Below are positions 27,001-35,522 of a stretch of 64,000 bases of DNA, one piece after another. Both the position numbers and the translations under genes were made by a program. Source of the DNA: Streptomyces marincola (lineage in GTDB: Bacteria; Actinomycetota; Actinomycetes; Streptomycetales; Streptomycetaceae). Numbering within the stretch: the first letter of the stretch is position 1; every line of letters starts with the position of its first letter. The DNA is taken from contig NZ_CP084541.1 of the NCBI RefSeq assembly GCF_020410765.1, positions 4,111,001 to 4,175,000 of the forward strand. The letters are read 5' to 3'. The notes below the pieces were generated by a model. It had not been told where the DNA came from. It made no database searches and was given only the letters and a program-made list of their open reading frames with translations.

Positions 27001-30000
27001 AGGCGTATGTGCGCTGTCCGAAGTGTTTCTGGGAGCAGACGGTTCACCCCTCGCTGCTGAGGCAGTACCACGGGCAGCCGTGCCAGGCGTACCGCTGCAC
27101 GAATGGGCGTCTCGTCGCAGGTGACCGGTGGCTGGAGACCGTGGACCGGCATGACCGGGACCGCGACTACCGCGACGACTACTACCGCAGCCTCTACCGG
27201 CGCGCCGGCACGTACCAGGTCATCACGGCCGAGCACACGGGCCTTCTCTCCCGCGGCAAGCGCGAGCGCGTCGAGGAGGCGTTCCGTGAGGGCAAGGGTT
27301 TCAACGATCCCAACGTGCTGTCCTGCACGCCCACTCTGGAGATGGGCATCGACATCGGCGAGCTGTCCGCCGTCGTCCTCGGCGCTCTGCCGCGCCGGCC
27401 TGCCAACTATGTCCAGCAGGCGGGCCGGGCCGGCCGCCGTACCGGCAACGCTTTCCTGCTGACCATCCCCGACCGCACTCGCCGTGACCTGTACTTCCTC
27501 GACCGGCCACGGGACATGATCGACGGGCGGATCGTACCGCCGGGCTCGTATCTGTCGGCCATCGAGATTCTGCGCCGTCAGTACACCGCACACCTGCTCG
27601 ACATCGCGGCGCGCGGCCGGCTGCTGCGAGAGGACGGCAAGCCACTGGCCGCGCTGCCGCGCCGGGTCGACGAGCTGTTCGGCCCCTCCGGCTACCTCGC
27701 CGACTTCACCGAGGCCGCTCTCGCCCACGGCGATGAACTCGTCTCGGGCTTCCTCGCGCTCTTCCCCACCGGCGTGAGCGACACGGCCCGGGGAGAACTG
27801 AGGCGCTACGCGGTCCGGGGCATCCGCAGCGCGATCGAGAAGGCCGAGCGGGAGTGGGAGCGCGAGAACCAGAAGCTGCGTACCCGCATTCGCACGATCC
27901 GCTCGGCGATCGACGAGCTCAAGGAAGGCGACGACGAACAGGCTCGTACGAAGGCGGAGTTGGAGGCGGAACTGGGCGCCATCTCGAAGCAGGGCGCCGC
28001 GCGTCAGCGCCGGCCCGCTCAAGCCGTGCTGTGCGACCTCGGCCTGCTGCCCAACTATGCCCTCATCGACGCCATGACCGTCCTCGACGCCACCGTGTTC
28101 TGGCCCGAGGGCACGACGCCGGAGGGCCGGGACCGCTACAAGTCGAAGTCGTTCTCCTATGGGCGACCGCGCGGCTTCGCCCTTTCCGAGCTCGCCCCCG
28201 GCAACACCTTCTACGCCGAGGGCTACAAGCACCGGATCACCGGCATCGACATTGTCACCGGCCGGGACCACGACTGGCGCCACTGGCGCTTCTGCCCCTC
28301 GTGCGGCTATGTCCGGACCGAGAACGCCGAGAACGACATCGCACCGTGCCCGCGCTGCGGAGAGACGGGCATCGCGGACTCCGGCAGCCTGCGGCAGATC
28401 GTCCAGCCCAGCGTCGTCACCGCCCGTGACAAGCGCGAGGACGCCAGGATCGGCGACGAGAGCGACGACCGCGACCGTCGCTTCTACACCGTCGTCGACA
28501 TGGTGGACATCGATCCCAAGGACTTCGCCGCCGGCAAGTCCTGGCGGCACACCAAGGAGGTCTTCGGCGTCGACTACACCCGGCGGGCCGTCATTCGTCG
28601 CGTCAACACCGGCCCGCTCAGCATCGGCGCCCAGGAGAACGACCAGCTCGCCGGGCGCCCCGTGCGCATCGCGCCGTTCCATGTGTGTACCGCTTGCGGG
28701 GCTGCGAGCGCCGACGGACGCCCGGTCTTCGACGACGACCGCGATGCCGTGGACAACTCCGCCAACCGGCAGCGCGAACTCAAGCACCACACTCCCTGGT
28801 GCCCGCTGCGACGCGGCAAGAGGGGCGTGCCCCAGGAAGCCGTCCTGCTCGCCCACGAGCTGGAGACCGAGGCCTTGCGCATCCTGCTGCCCGCCGCGAC
28901 CGTCCTCGTCGAGGAAAAGGTGCATTCCTTCCAGGCAGCGCTGCGACTGGGGGTGGACGACGCCTTCGGCGGAGACCCGCAGCACCTCGACAGCACCCTC
29001 GCCACCATGCCGGACCGCGACACCGCGGAGAAGCGTCACTTCCTCGTCCTGTACGACCGCCTCCCGCATGGCACCGGCTACCTCGACCGACTCACCGACC
29101 CGGCGGCCTTCCGCCAAGTGCTCGAAGGTGCGCGCCGGCTCCTCGTGGAATGCCCCTGCGACGGGGAGGGCGGGCCGGCCTGCCACCGATGCCTGTACCG
29201 CTACGCCGACGAACAGCAGATCGAGCGCGTCTCCCGTCAGGCAGCCATGGAGATCCTCGACGAACTCCTCGGCACCGACACCGACGCCTGGGCCACCAAG
29301 CCGGTCGGCAACACCGACCAGATCGGCCTCGACGGTCAGGTCGAGTCCGACCTCGAAGCGCGCTTCCTCAGAGCCCTGCGCGGGTGGGCCGGACAGCGCG
29401 CCGACGCCGTTCTGGAAGAGAGCGGCGACAACAGTGCCTACCTGCGTCTGGACGAGTTCGGCACCGTTCATGGGTGGCGTCTGACCGCCCAGCGCAACGA
29501 GGGCTTCACCCGTACCGACTTCACCTTCGAACGCACCGACGGCCCCAAGCAGAAGATCACCGTCTACCTGGACGGGCATCGCTACCACGCCACCCGCCGT
29601 CACAACCGGCTCGCCGGCGATGCCGAGAAGCGCAACCGGCTTCGCGCGGAGGGACGGACCGTGTTCCAGCTCACGTGGGACGACCTCGCCTTTTTCGAAC
29701 GAAAGACGAACACGGCGGAATCCTCGGCGAGGCAGGACACGGCCGACCCGGTGTGGCCGCCCTACCCCCGCAGCGCCCAGGCCATCGCGAAACAGCTCCA
29801 TGCCGAACGTGGGGGCGACGACCTCCAGTCCACGGCCTTCGCCGACCCGATGACCATGCTCCTCGCGTACCTGCGCAGCCCCGACAACGCGGCCTGGGGC
29901 AAGCGGGCGTCGGCTCTCGTCGGCGGGCTCCTCATGACCGACAAGGAAATCCTCGTCGGCAACGGCACCCCCGACCAGACCCGCCAGGGACTCGACCGCC

Positions 30001-30803
30001 TCCTCGACGCCTGGGGCAGCACCGACGGCCTCGACCCGGCCCCCGTCCAGGGCACGGGAACGCTCAACCTGTTCCGGACCCGCGACCAGTCCGCCCTGCC
30101 CGTCGCCATTCTCATCGATGGCTCCACCGGCCGCTGGTCCGCCCTGACCTGCCTTGACGACACCACACCCGACCAGCTCGGTACGCCAGAGCACAAGGTT
30201 CGCTGGCGCTCGTGGCTCCAGTGGTCCAACGTCCTGCAGTTCATCACCCATGACGGCGGCGACGGCGTCCAACTGACCACCTCCATCGCGGGCCGCTTCG
30301 ACACCGCGATCCTCAAGGCATTCGGCGGCATCGGGGAACTCAAGTCCCTCGTCGTGCGGTACAGCACCGGCACCCCCGCCCCTCACTCCGCGCCTTCGGT
30401 GGCCTCCCGGGACACGCCGCTCGAAGTGGCGCTGCGGGATCTGCTGTGGGACCGGGAGATCCTCGAATACCTCAACGAGGACGAACCCGACGCCCCCCTC
30501 ACCCGCCTCGCTCACGCCTTGGCCGACGGCGGCAAGAAGGCGCCCGCCTACGGCTACGAGCTCGGCGAACGCGGTTGGCTCGCCGACTTCGTCTGGGACC
30601 ACGGCGACCTCCGGATCGCCGTCATGGCCGAGCAGCACGATCAGGAGGATGACGAGAGCGACAAGACCTGGAGTGCCTACCGCGACGCCGGGTTCACGAT
30701 CCGCTCGGCCGACGACTGGCTTGCCGATCTCGACACCCTCCTCGCCGCCCTTCCCGACGCCGACGCCCGTCCCGACTCGGAAGAACAGAGTGCCGCACGA
30801 TGA
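24096..30803 (+). CDS. YprA-type DEAD helicase with DUF1998 and nuclease-like C-terminus (DrmA/DrmB-like fusion)
   Basis: 2235 residues from the GTG at 24096, which overlaps the previous stop (GTGA); a TTG 33 bases upstream is less likely. Motif I TGTGSGKTES (about 103-112), motif II DEFHTYDGAQGTDVA (about 227), SATLAS, and motifs V/VI in TPTLEMGIDIGELSAVV and QQAGRAGRR (about 1075-1115). Cys-rich zinc sites: CRECGRSGW (about 500), CPACGTHNA, CPSCGY with CPRCGE, HVCTACGAA, and CHRCLYRYAD (about 1695), the DUF1998 signature. After it, YLDGHRYHAT through LRAEGRTVFQLTWDDL (about 1823-1865) looks like a Vsr/DUF559-type PD-(D/E)xK nuclease fold. It corresponds to the helicase core (DrmA) plus DUF1998 part (DrmB) of DISARM in one chain. 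Confidence 0.85.
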   Translation: MRPTLEAQGLKESLLQYLSTTYGLADEGARKALHTFLGNETTGMFRGPYLRLRTPFTPAERGWQQHLDWARTDGWTPYAHQARAFARLTSKDGRSPQPTLVTTGTGSGKTESFLYPVLDHCARERAAGNNGVKAVILYPMNALASDQAARLNRLLTDHEELSGVRAGLYIGDKAATHYDRVYTRRLDMQLSPPDILITNYKMLDLLLQRAADAPLWDGSDIRYVVVDEFHTYDGAQGTDVAMLLRRLAIAVGASRPGRPLGAITPVATSATLASGTGEDGVRQLLSVATNIFGVEFTEDAIVGEDRLTVDEFMLDESIPDAKFLPGQATPPETLTALAEPASSPVALADLAEAVTGSRTTDPIALGAALKRNRLTYAVLNAFDGTVRTYDEVLDVMRRSGAKSWDEAITTRPQTAALALARFVALLSVARDPEAPTGSKRPFVQVEVHQWARSVTRMLRGVLPWPRAEFAWDMVGAWSPQRATPHTTTSRDTKVFLPAVYCRECGRSGWSVLAPESDLEELSFEAHKIRRATVTAAKAKVRTLVAATDSEAREGNGRTGMDRAAQKSLTTGGAGVLMVLDGSTRRLRLPDPQEDYDEAGDPRPAGPDSAFVLVQLGDTAERAAKDDWCPACGTHNAIRFLGTGPAALAAASVTQLFTGGEMDKKQGETKTLMFNDSVQDAAHRAGFVASRSYTFSLRALFAKHLSEQRPSALNDLVADVVAATTDRETLAAVVPPDLHDDTGVARLLSGKGRGGDKKTWDLIGERFAFEAVMEFGHRSRNGRTLELTRTAAAWVDIPDEQAAVAVVRAAHEESTHRGLIFTEHDDARYLVFLRGLLDRLRTRGAVGHRWLERYLDEAGTSRYFIWGGRPRGMKAFPKGVSAPTFLLARPKQSSEFDFAAGRLSWYQTWAQRCLDMPREQADEFWVRLLPRLVDAGLLAARTPRDTAVRLYGLQPGAVSLQLLSDREVNEAYVRCPKCFWEQTVHPSLLRQYHGQPCQAYRCTNGRLVAGDRWLETVDRHDRDRDYRDDYYRSLYRRAGTYQVITAEHTGLLSRGKRERVEEAFREGKGFNDPNVLSCTPTLEMGIDIGELSAVVLGALPRRPANYVQQAGRAGRRTGNAFLLTIPDRTRRDLYFLDRPRDMIDGRIVPPGSYLSAIEILRRQYTAHLLDIAARGRLLREDGKPLAALPRRVDELFGPSGYLADFTEAALAHGDELVSGFLALFPTGVSDTARGELRRYAVRGIRSAIEKAEREWERENQKLRTRIRTIRSAIDELKEGDDEQARTKAELEAELGAISKQGAARQRRPAQAVLCDLGLLPNYALIDAMTVLDATVFWPEGTTPEGRDRYKSKSFSYGRPRGFALSELAPGNTFYAEGYKHRITGIDIVTGRDHDWRHWRFCPSCGYVRTENAENDIAPCPRCGETGIADSGSLRQIVQPSVVTARDKREDARIGDESDDRDRRFYTVVDMVDIDPKDFAAGKSWRHTKEVFGVDYTRRAVIRRVNTGPLSIGAQENDQLAGRPVRIAPFHVCTACGAASADGRPVFDDDRDAVDNSANRQRELKHHTPWCPLRRGKRGVPQEAVLLAHELETEALRILLPAATVLVEEKVHSFQAALRLGVDDAFGGDPQHLDSTLATMPDRDTAEKRHFLVLYDRLPHGTGYLDRLTDPAAFRQVLEGARRLLVECPCDGEGGPACHRCLYRYADEQQIERVSRQAAMEILDELLGTDTDAWATKPVGNTDQIGLDGQVESDLEARFLRALRGWAGQRADAVLEESGDNSAYLRLDEFGTVHGWRLTAQRNEGFTRTDFTFERTDGPKQKITVYLDGHRYHATRRHNRLAGDAEKRNRLRAEGRTVFQLTWDDLAFFERKTNTAESSARQDTADPVWPPYPRSAQAIAKQLHAERGGDDLQSTAFADPMTMLLAYLRSPDNAAWGKRASALVGGLLMTDKEILVGNGTPDQTRQGLDRLLDAWGSTDGLDPAPVQGTGTLNLFRTRDQSALPVAILIDGSTGRWSALTCLDDTTPDQLGTPEHKVRWRSWLQWSNVLQFITHDGGDGVQLTTSIAGRFDTAILKAFGGIGELKSLVVRYSTGTPAPHSAPSVASRDTPLEVALRDLLWDREILEYLNEDEPDAPLTRLAHALADGGKKAPAYGYELGERGWLADFVWDHGDLRIAVMAEQHDQEDDESDKTWSAYRDAGFTIRSADDWLADLDTLLAALPDADARPDSEEQSAAR

Positions 30804-33109
30804 CCGCACGCCTCAGCCTCTACCAGAAGGCCGAAAACGAGCTCTACAAGATGGACTCGTCGGTCAAGACCAAGTTCTACGACTTCTGCCACCAGTTCCG
30901 TCTCAACCCTGATCACCCCAGCCTCGACCTCAAGCCGCTCAAGGGCGATGGCCGGATCTACCGCGCCAAGATCGACCGGTCCTACCGGGCGCTCCTCGCC
31001 CGGGCGGGGAGCGGCGCCGACGGTGTGCAGCAATGGCTGATCGTCGCGGTGCGCCACCGCAAGGACGTCTACGAAGAGCTCAGCGTCGCCATCAACCGGA
31101 TCACCGGCGAGATCGAGTTCGTCGACCTCGGCGTGGTCGGTCAGAGTGTGCTCCAGCGTGCGGGACTCCAGCTCACTCCGTCTCCGGACGGGCAGGGCGA
31201 ACCGGTGGCGCCCACGCCCGCGCCCGTCGTGGACGAGCAGCCGGCCGTCACCGCCGAACCACTCCTCGTCGGCTGCACCGCCGAGCATCTGCGTCGCCTC
31301 GGCGTCGCCGACGCCCTCATCGACCTCGCCCTCAGCATCACCACCGAAGACGAACTCGACCAACTCATCGCCGGTGCCCCGCGCCTGACCGCCGAGGTTC
31401 TCACCGGACTCGGCTCCGGCATGTCCGTCGACGAGGTCGAGCGCGAGATCACCCAGCCCGCTTCCACCGAATTGGAACCGGGCTTCGAGAACGACATGGC
31501 CACGGCCCTCACCCGCACGGCGGTCACCACGGTCGACGACGACATCCGCAACGTCCTGGCCGAGGGCGACTTCCGTGCCTGGAAGGTCTACCTCCACCCC
31601 ACACAGCGCAAGATCGTCGAACGCGACTACGGCAACCCCGCCCGAGTCAGCGGCGGACCAGGCACCGGCAAAACCATCGTTGCCCTGCACCGCGTCGCCC
31701 GCCTCGCGGCCGCACTGCCCCCCGGTCACGGCAAGCCCATCCTGCTGACCACTTACACCAAGAACCTCACCGCCGACCTTCGTTCCCGGCTCACCTCACT
31801 CGTCGACCCGGCACTGCTGAGCCGTATCGACATCAAGCACATCGACCAGCTCGCCCAAAGTGTCCTCAACGAGAACACCGCACCCGGCGCGCAGCGCAGC
31901 TTGATCAGCGACGACCGGGCCCTGGACATCCTGCGCGAGGTCCTCTTCGAACACGACGAAAAACGCTGGGACGCCGAGTTCCTCTTCGACGAATGGGAAC
32001 AAATCGTCCTCGGTCAGTCCCTGGCCACCCGCCAGGACTACTTCAAGGCCCGCCGCGCTGGTATGGGCCGCGCCCTCAACCGACCTGAACGCGCGGCCAT
32101 CTGGAAGTTGCTCGACCAGTTCACCCTGCGCCTCAACGGCCTGGGCCGGGAGACCTGGGCCCAGGCCGCCGAGCGTGCGGCCCGCTACGAGATGGAACGC
32201 GCGCGCAAGATCCAAGCCCGGGCCGCACGCAAGGAGGCCATCGGCGGCGGAGACCTGATCCATTTCGACGACAACAGCTCCGCGATGCGCTACCTCCGTC
32301 ACCGGTACCGGCACATCGTCGTCGACGAGGCCCAGGACCTCAGCCCGGCCCACTGGAAGATGCTGCGTGCCATGGTGGCGCCCGGCGCGAACGACCTGTT
32401 CATCGCCAGCGATACCCACCAGCGCATCTACGACCGGCAGGTCACCCTTTCCACCGTGGGCATCAACATCCGCGGCCGATCCTCGAAGCTGACCCTGAGC
32501 TACCGCACCACCCAGGAAATCCTCCACCAGGCTGCCAGGGTCGTCCGCGGGGCCACGTACGACGATCTCGACGACGGCACCGACACCCTCGACGGATACC
32601 ACTCACTGCTGCACGGCCCATCCCCCGAATACGTCACCTGCGCCGACTGGACCGACGAGATCACCCAGCTCGCGGAGGCGCTCAAGCAGTGGCGCGCGGA
32701 GATCACCCAGCCAACCGGGGACGGCACCGTACGCGACCCCAGCGGCACCATGGCCGTCTGCGTCGCCGACGGAGAGATGGCCGGCCGGGTTGCCACCGAC
32801 CTGGAGACCAAACACGGCATCACCACAGCGATCCTCACCAAGGACGGACCACAGGGCGGCGGCGAGGTGCACATCGGAACGATGCACCGCTTCAAGGGGC
32901 TTGAGTTCCAAAGGATCGCGATTGTGGGCGCGTGCGACGGCATCCTCCCGCGCACCGCTCTCATCGAGAAGTACGAGACGACCGACCCCAAGCGGTACGA
33001 ACGCGAACTCAAGAAGAGCCGCAACCAGCTCTTCGTCGCCACCACCCGAGCTCGCGACACCTTGCGGATTTCCTGGCACGGCAAGCCAAGCCCATTCCTA
33101 CCGGTGTAG
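30800..33109 (+). CDS. UvrD-type DNA helicase with RelE/ParE-like N-terminal domain
   Basis: A 769-residue superfamily 1 helicase, start in an ATGA overlap with the preceding gene. Residues 1-70 (LYQKAENELYKMDSSVKTKF, SLDLKPLKGDGRIYRAKID, YRALLAR) match the fold pattern of RelE/ParE/HigB-type toxins: helix pair, then basic beta strands. The helicase part has VSGGPGTGKTIVALHR (motif I, about 282-297), VVDEAQDLSP (about 507), SYRTT (about 572), GTMHRFKGLEF (about 692) and VATTRARDTL near the end. It is the last gene of the four-gene operon. In defence systems UvrD-like helicases usually act with nucleases. Whether the toxin-like part is an active ribonuclease or only a structural domain cannot be told from the sequence. 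Confidence 0.85.
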   Translation: MTARLSLYQKAENELYKMDSSVKTKFYDFCHQFRLNPDHPSLDLKPLKGDGRIYRAKIDRSYRALLARAGSGADGVQQWLIVAVRHRKDVYEELSVAINRITGEIEFVDLGVVGQSVLQRAGLQLTPSPDGQGEPVAPTPAPVVDEQPAVTAEPLLVGCTAEHLRRLGVADALIDLALSITTEDELDQLIAGAPRLTAEVLTGLGSGMSVDEVEREITQPASTELEPGFENDMATALTRTAVTTVDDDIRNVLAEGDFRAWKVYLHPTQRKIVERDYGNPARVSGGPGTGKTIVALHRVARLAAALPPGHGKPILLTTYTKNLTADLRSRLTSLVDPALLSRIDIKHIDQLAQSVLNENTAPGAQRSLISDDRALDILREVLFEHDEKRWDAEFLFDEWEQIVLGQSLATRQDYFKARRAGMGRALNRPERAAIWKLLDQFTLRLNGLGRETWAQAAERAARYEMERARKIQARAARKEAIGGGDLIHFDDNSSAMRYLRHRYRHIVVDEAQDLSPAHWKMLRAMVAPGANDLFIASDTHQRIYDRQVTLSTVGINIRGRSSKLTLSYRTTQEILHQAARVVRGATYDDLDDGTDTLDGYHSLLHGPSPEYVTCADWTDEITQLAEALKQWRAEITQPTGDGTVRDPSGTMAVCVADGEMAGRVATDLETKHGITTAILTKDGPQGGGEVHIGTMHRFKGLEFQRIAIVGACDGILPRTALIEKYETTDPKRYERELKKSRNQLFVATTRARDTLRISWHGKPSPFLPV

Positions 33110-33451
33110 ACGCGAACGCACGCTGCGTCGCTGGGACGAAAGCCAGCGCCAAGGGTACGACGGCGGCGGCCGGTACCACGGGCGGAACGCGGGCTGGGTG
33201 TGGTCGGGCGGGTAGTGCGCCCCGACACCGGTGCCGCGCTGTACGACCACCCGCGCCGCTGGTCACGCAAGCGAGGCGGCGGGCACCGCATCGTTCGCGA
33301 GGACGCCGAGCCTCCATCCCACTGTGCCGATGCCGCTGACCGATCGAGCGCATGGTGCCCGGGGGAGCGGCTGCCGGTATCCGCACCGCCGCTTCGAACG
33401 CGAGGCCGAGCGCTGCCTGGCCTTCACCGCCATTGCGTGCCGCCTCATCCG
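33110..33451. other. Gap after the defence operon
   Basis: 342 bases without an intact gene. The only recognisable content is the aminotransferase-gene scrap at 33168-33241. No strong terminator hairpin was seen after the 33109 stop. Confidence 0.5.
33168..33241 (-). pseudogene. Fragment of a DegT/StrS aminotransferase gene
   Basis: About 74 bases nearly identical (roughly nine mismatches) to 52248-52321, inside the aminotransferase gene at 52115-53260. On the minus strand it still reads GVGAHYPPDHTQPAFRPWY, compared with GVGTHYPPNHPQPAFHPWY in the intact gene. Homology stops abruptly on both sides. It marks a decayed second copy or a recombination scar just downstream of the defence operon. 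Confidence 0.6.
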
Positions 33452-34636
33452 CTACCGCGGGCTCGCCGCCACCGACGTCCGCACCGCATCGGCCAGAGCA
33501 GCCGCGCGCACATCCTCTGCCCCGCTGACGATGTGGTTCATCACGTACCCGAAGGCGATCCCGTGCTCGGGGTCGGCGAAGGCGAGTGAGCCGCCGCGGC
33601 CGGTGTGGCCGAAGGCGTTCTGACCGGTCATGGGGGTGCCCTCGGTGGGGAGCATGAAGCCGGCGCTGAAGCGGCTCGCGACCACCAGCACCCGGTCCTT
33701 GCCAACGGCCTGTTCCTCGGTCGCCGACGCCAAAGTCCCGCGGGCGAGCAGACGCACGCCGTCGACCTCGCCGATCAGCGCGGCGTACATGCGGGCGAGT
33801 GCCCGTGCGGTGCCGATGCCGTTGGAGGAAGGGAGCTCCGCGGCCTGCACCTCGGGCGCGTCGAAGTCGATCGCAGCCGGGTCGGTGACCGCGAACGCCC
33901 GGTTGCCGAGGGAGTTCGGGTCGCGCCAGGCATCAACCTGTTCGCGAAGCTCCTCGGGCACCGCCTCGATCGGCACCGTCGTGAGGTCTACAGCCGGTCG
34001 CCGGTACACCATGCGGCTGACCCGTCCGCGTTCGCTCGCCGGCAGGCCGATGAAGAAGTCCAGCCCGAGGGGCCGCGCGATCTCATCCGCGAAGAAGCGA
34101 CCCGGAGAACGGCCGGAGACTCGGCGGATCACCTCGCCGACCAGCCACCCCCAGGTCCGGCCGTGGTAGCCGTGCGCGGTGCCTGGGGTCCACAGCGTGC
34201 GCTGCGCCGCCAGCGCAGCCGCCATGGGTTCCCAGGCCAGTGCCTCGGCCAGTGGGAGCGGCTCGTCCAGGGCGACCAGCCCGGCCTGGTGGGACAGGAG
34301 CCAACGGACGGGGATGTCCGCCTTGCCGTTCGCTGCGAACTCCGGCCAGTACTCCGCCACCGGGGTGTCGAGGTCGAGCATGCCGCGCTCGACCAGCATG
34401 TGTGCCGCGGTCGCCGTGGCTCCTTTGGTCGCCGAGTAGACGAGTTGCAGGGTGTCCCGCGTCCACGGTCGGCCCGTCTCGGGATCGGCGATACCACCCC
34501 ACAGGTTGGCCACCGGCCGGCCGTGCCGGTAGACGCACACGGCAGCGCCGATGTCCCCGTGCTGGGTGAAGTTGGCTGCGAACGCCTCGCGGACCGGCTC
34601 AAACCCGTGCGCTACCTCACCGTTGATCGTCGTCAT
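33452..34636 (-). CDS. Serine beta-lactamase-like hydrolase (family S12, EstB type)
   Basis: A 394-residue protein from the ATG at 34636, with AGGA eight bases upstream; an ATG nine bases earlier is possible but too close to any ribosome site. It has the catalytic tetrad of class C beta-lactamases/penicillin-binding esterases: SATK (Ser68, Lys71), a Tyr motif in GYHGRTWG, and HTGRGG near the C-terminus in place of KTG. There is no signal peptide, so it is a cytoplasmic esterase or peptidase rather than an antibiotic-resistance enzyme. These proteins (LovD/EstB-like) act on short esters or amides. It is convergent with the defence operon and divergent from the sigma factor. Confidence 0.87.
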   Translation of the reverse strand: MTTINGEVAHGFEPVREAFAANFTQHGDIGAAVCVYRHGRPVANLWGGIADPETGRPWTRDTLQLVYSATKGATATAAHMLVERGMLDLDTPVAEYWPEFAANGKADIPVRWLLSHQAGLVALDEPLPLAEALAWEPMAAALAAQRTLWTPGTAHGYHGRTWGWLVGEVIRRVSGRSPGRFFADEIARPLGLDFFIGLPASERGRVSRMVYRRPAVDLTTVPIEAVPEELREQVDAWRDPNSLGNRAFAVTDPAAIDFDAPEVQAAELPSSNGIGTARALARMYAALIGEVDGVRLLARGTLASATEEQAVGKDRVLVVASRFSAGFMLPTEGTPMTGQNAFGHTGRGGSLAFADPEHGIAFGYVMNHIVSGAEDVRAAALADAVRTSVAASPR

Positions 34637-34747
34637 ACCGTTCATCCTGGCAGCCGTGCTGTCCGGGCCGACAGGACGAACTCCACCGCCGGAAGTGCCG
34701 CGGCGCGGTACACCGCCCGGCAAGCGGGGGAACTGGCCGCTGACACC

Positions 34748-34945
34748 CCTGACTTCGGAGTGGAGGAAACACAGTCGGGCAGAACGCCGCGCTGACCCGG
34801 AAGCTTAACGCCGCCGCCTCGATCCACGCACCGCGGGAGGCGGTCGTTGCCGAGGCGGTCGCGATCGTCCGCGGAGGACGCCCCACGGCAGTGGCGAACG
34901 TTCCGCACCGCTACTCCGTCATCAGACAAACGGAGAAGGGCAGAG
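34748..34945 (+). pseudogene. Remnant of a small helix-turn-helix protein gene
   Basis: A forward frame without a start codon reads LTRKLNAAASIHAPREAVVAEA and then VAIVRGGRPTAVANVPHRYS, like small actinomycete DNA-binding proteins that combine a helical N-terminus with an HTH (AVAALRAG...PTEVAR pattern, from memory). It runs out of frame into the sigma-factor gene. Probably the truncated leftover of a gene, or chance similarity; a weak call. Confidence 0.25.
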
Positions 34946-34946
34946 G

Positions 34947-35522
34947 ATGGCTGGAGCGCGCGGAGTGCGGCCGGCGGGAGGCGACGCCGGTGACACCGAC
35001 GACGTCGGGCTTCCGCTGTCAAGCGGTGAGGACGTCAGCCGAATACGGGCGGTTCTCGTCCTGGGCGGCGTGCCGTGGAACGACCTGGAGGACGCGCTCC
35101 AGCAGGTCAGGGTGAAGTTACTGACGGCCCGGGCCGACCCGGCCCGGGCACACATCCGCAACCCCGGCGCCTGGCTGTCGGTCGTTGCCTCCCGGGTGGC
35201 GGCCGACTGGCACCGGGAACGCGCCCGGGAGGCGGGGCTGCGGGCCCGGCTCGCCACCCGCTGGGCGGTGCGCCCGCCGCCACACCCCCAGGAGGACCAG
35301 GCACTGGCCCTGGCCGTGTCCGACGCCCTGGCCGAGTTGCCGCTCCCACAGCGCCAGGTCCTCACACTGCGCTTCTACGTCGACCTGACCGTCCGCGACA
35401 TCGCCCTGGTGCTGGGCGTTCCGGAGGGCACGGTGAAGAGTCGGCTGCACGCGGCCGTCTCACTGCTCCGGGACCGGCTGGGTGAGAAGGAGGTGATCCG
35501 GGATGACGATAGAAGGGCTTGA
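34947..35522 (+). CDS. ECF-family RNA polymerase sigma factor
   Basis: A 191-residue sigma-70-like factor. Sigma region 2 appears as WNDLEDALQQVRVKLL followed by NPGAWLSVVASRVAADWHR. Region 4 is LPLPQRQVLTLRFYVDLTVRDIA with the HTH in LGVPEGTVKSRLHAAVSLLRD. The start at 34947 has AGAGG directly upstream, which is weak; a GTG further in would cut region 2, so the ATG is kept. It overlaps the downstream probable anti-sigma gene by 20 bases, the standard arrangement for translationally coupled sigma/anti-sigma pairs. The controlled genes are not identifiable here. Confidence 0.88.
   Translation: MAGARGVRPAGGDAGDTDDVGLPLSSGEDVSRIRAVLVLGGVPWNDLEDALQQVRVKLLTARADPARAHIRNPGAWLSVVASRVAADWHRERAREAGLRARLATRWAVRPPPHPQEDQALALAVSDALAELPLPQRQVLTLRFYVDLTVRDIALVLGVPEGTVKSRLHAAVSLLRDRLGEKEVIRDDDRRA

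Noticed and set aside
26874..30809. A 1311-residue open frame antisense to the giant helicase
   Set aside because: High-GC DNA leaves antisense frames open; composition is low-complexity Val/Gly/Arg and the sense strand has a complete helicase.
33200..33623. Forward frames after the defence operon
   Set aside because: No start signals; they overlap the aminotransferase scrap and the 3' end of the serine hydrolase on the other strand.
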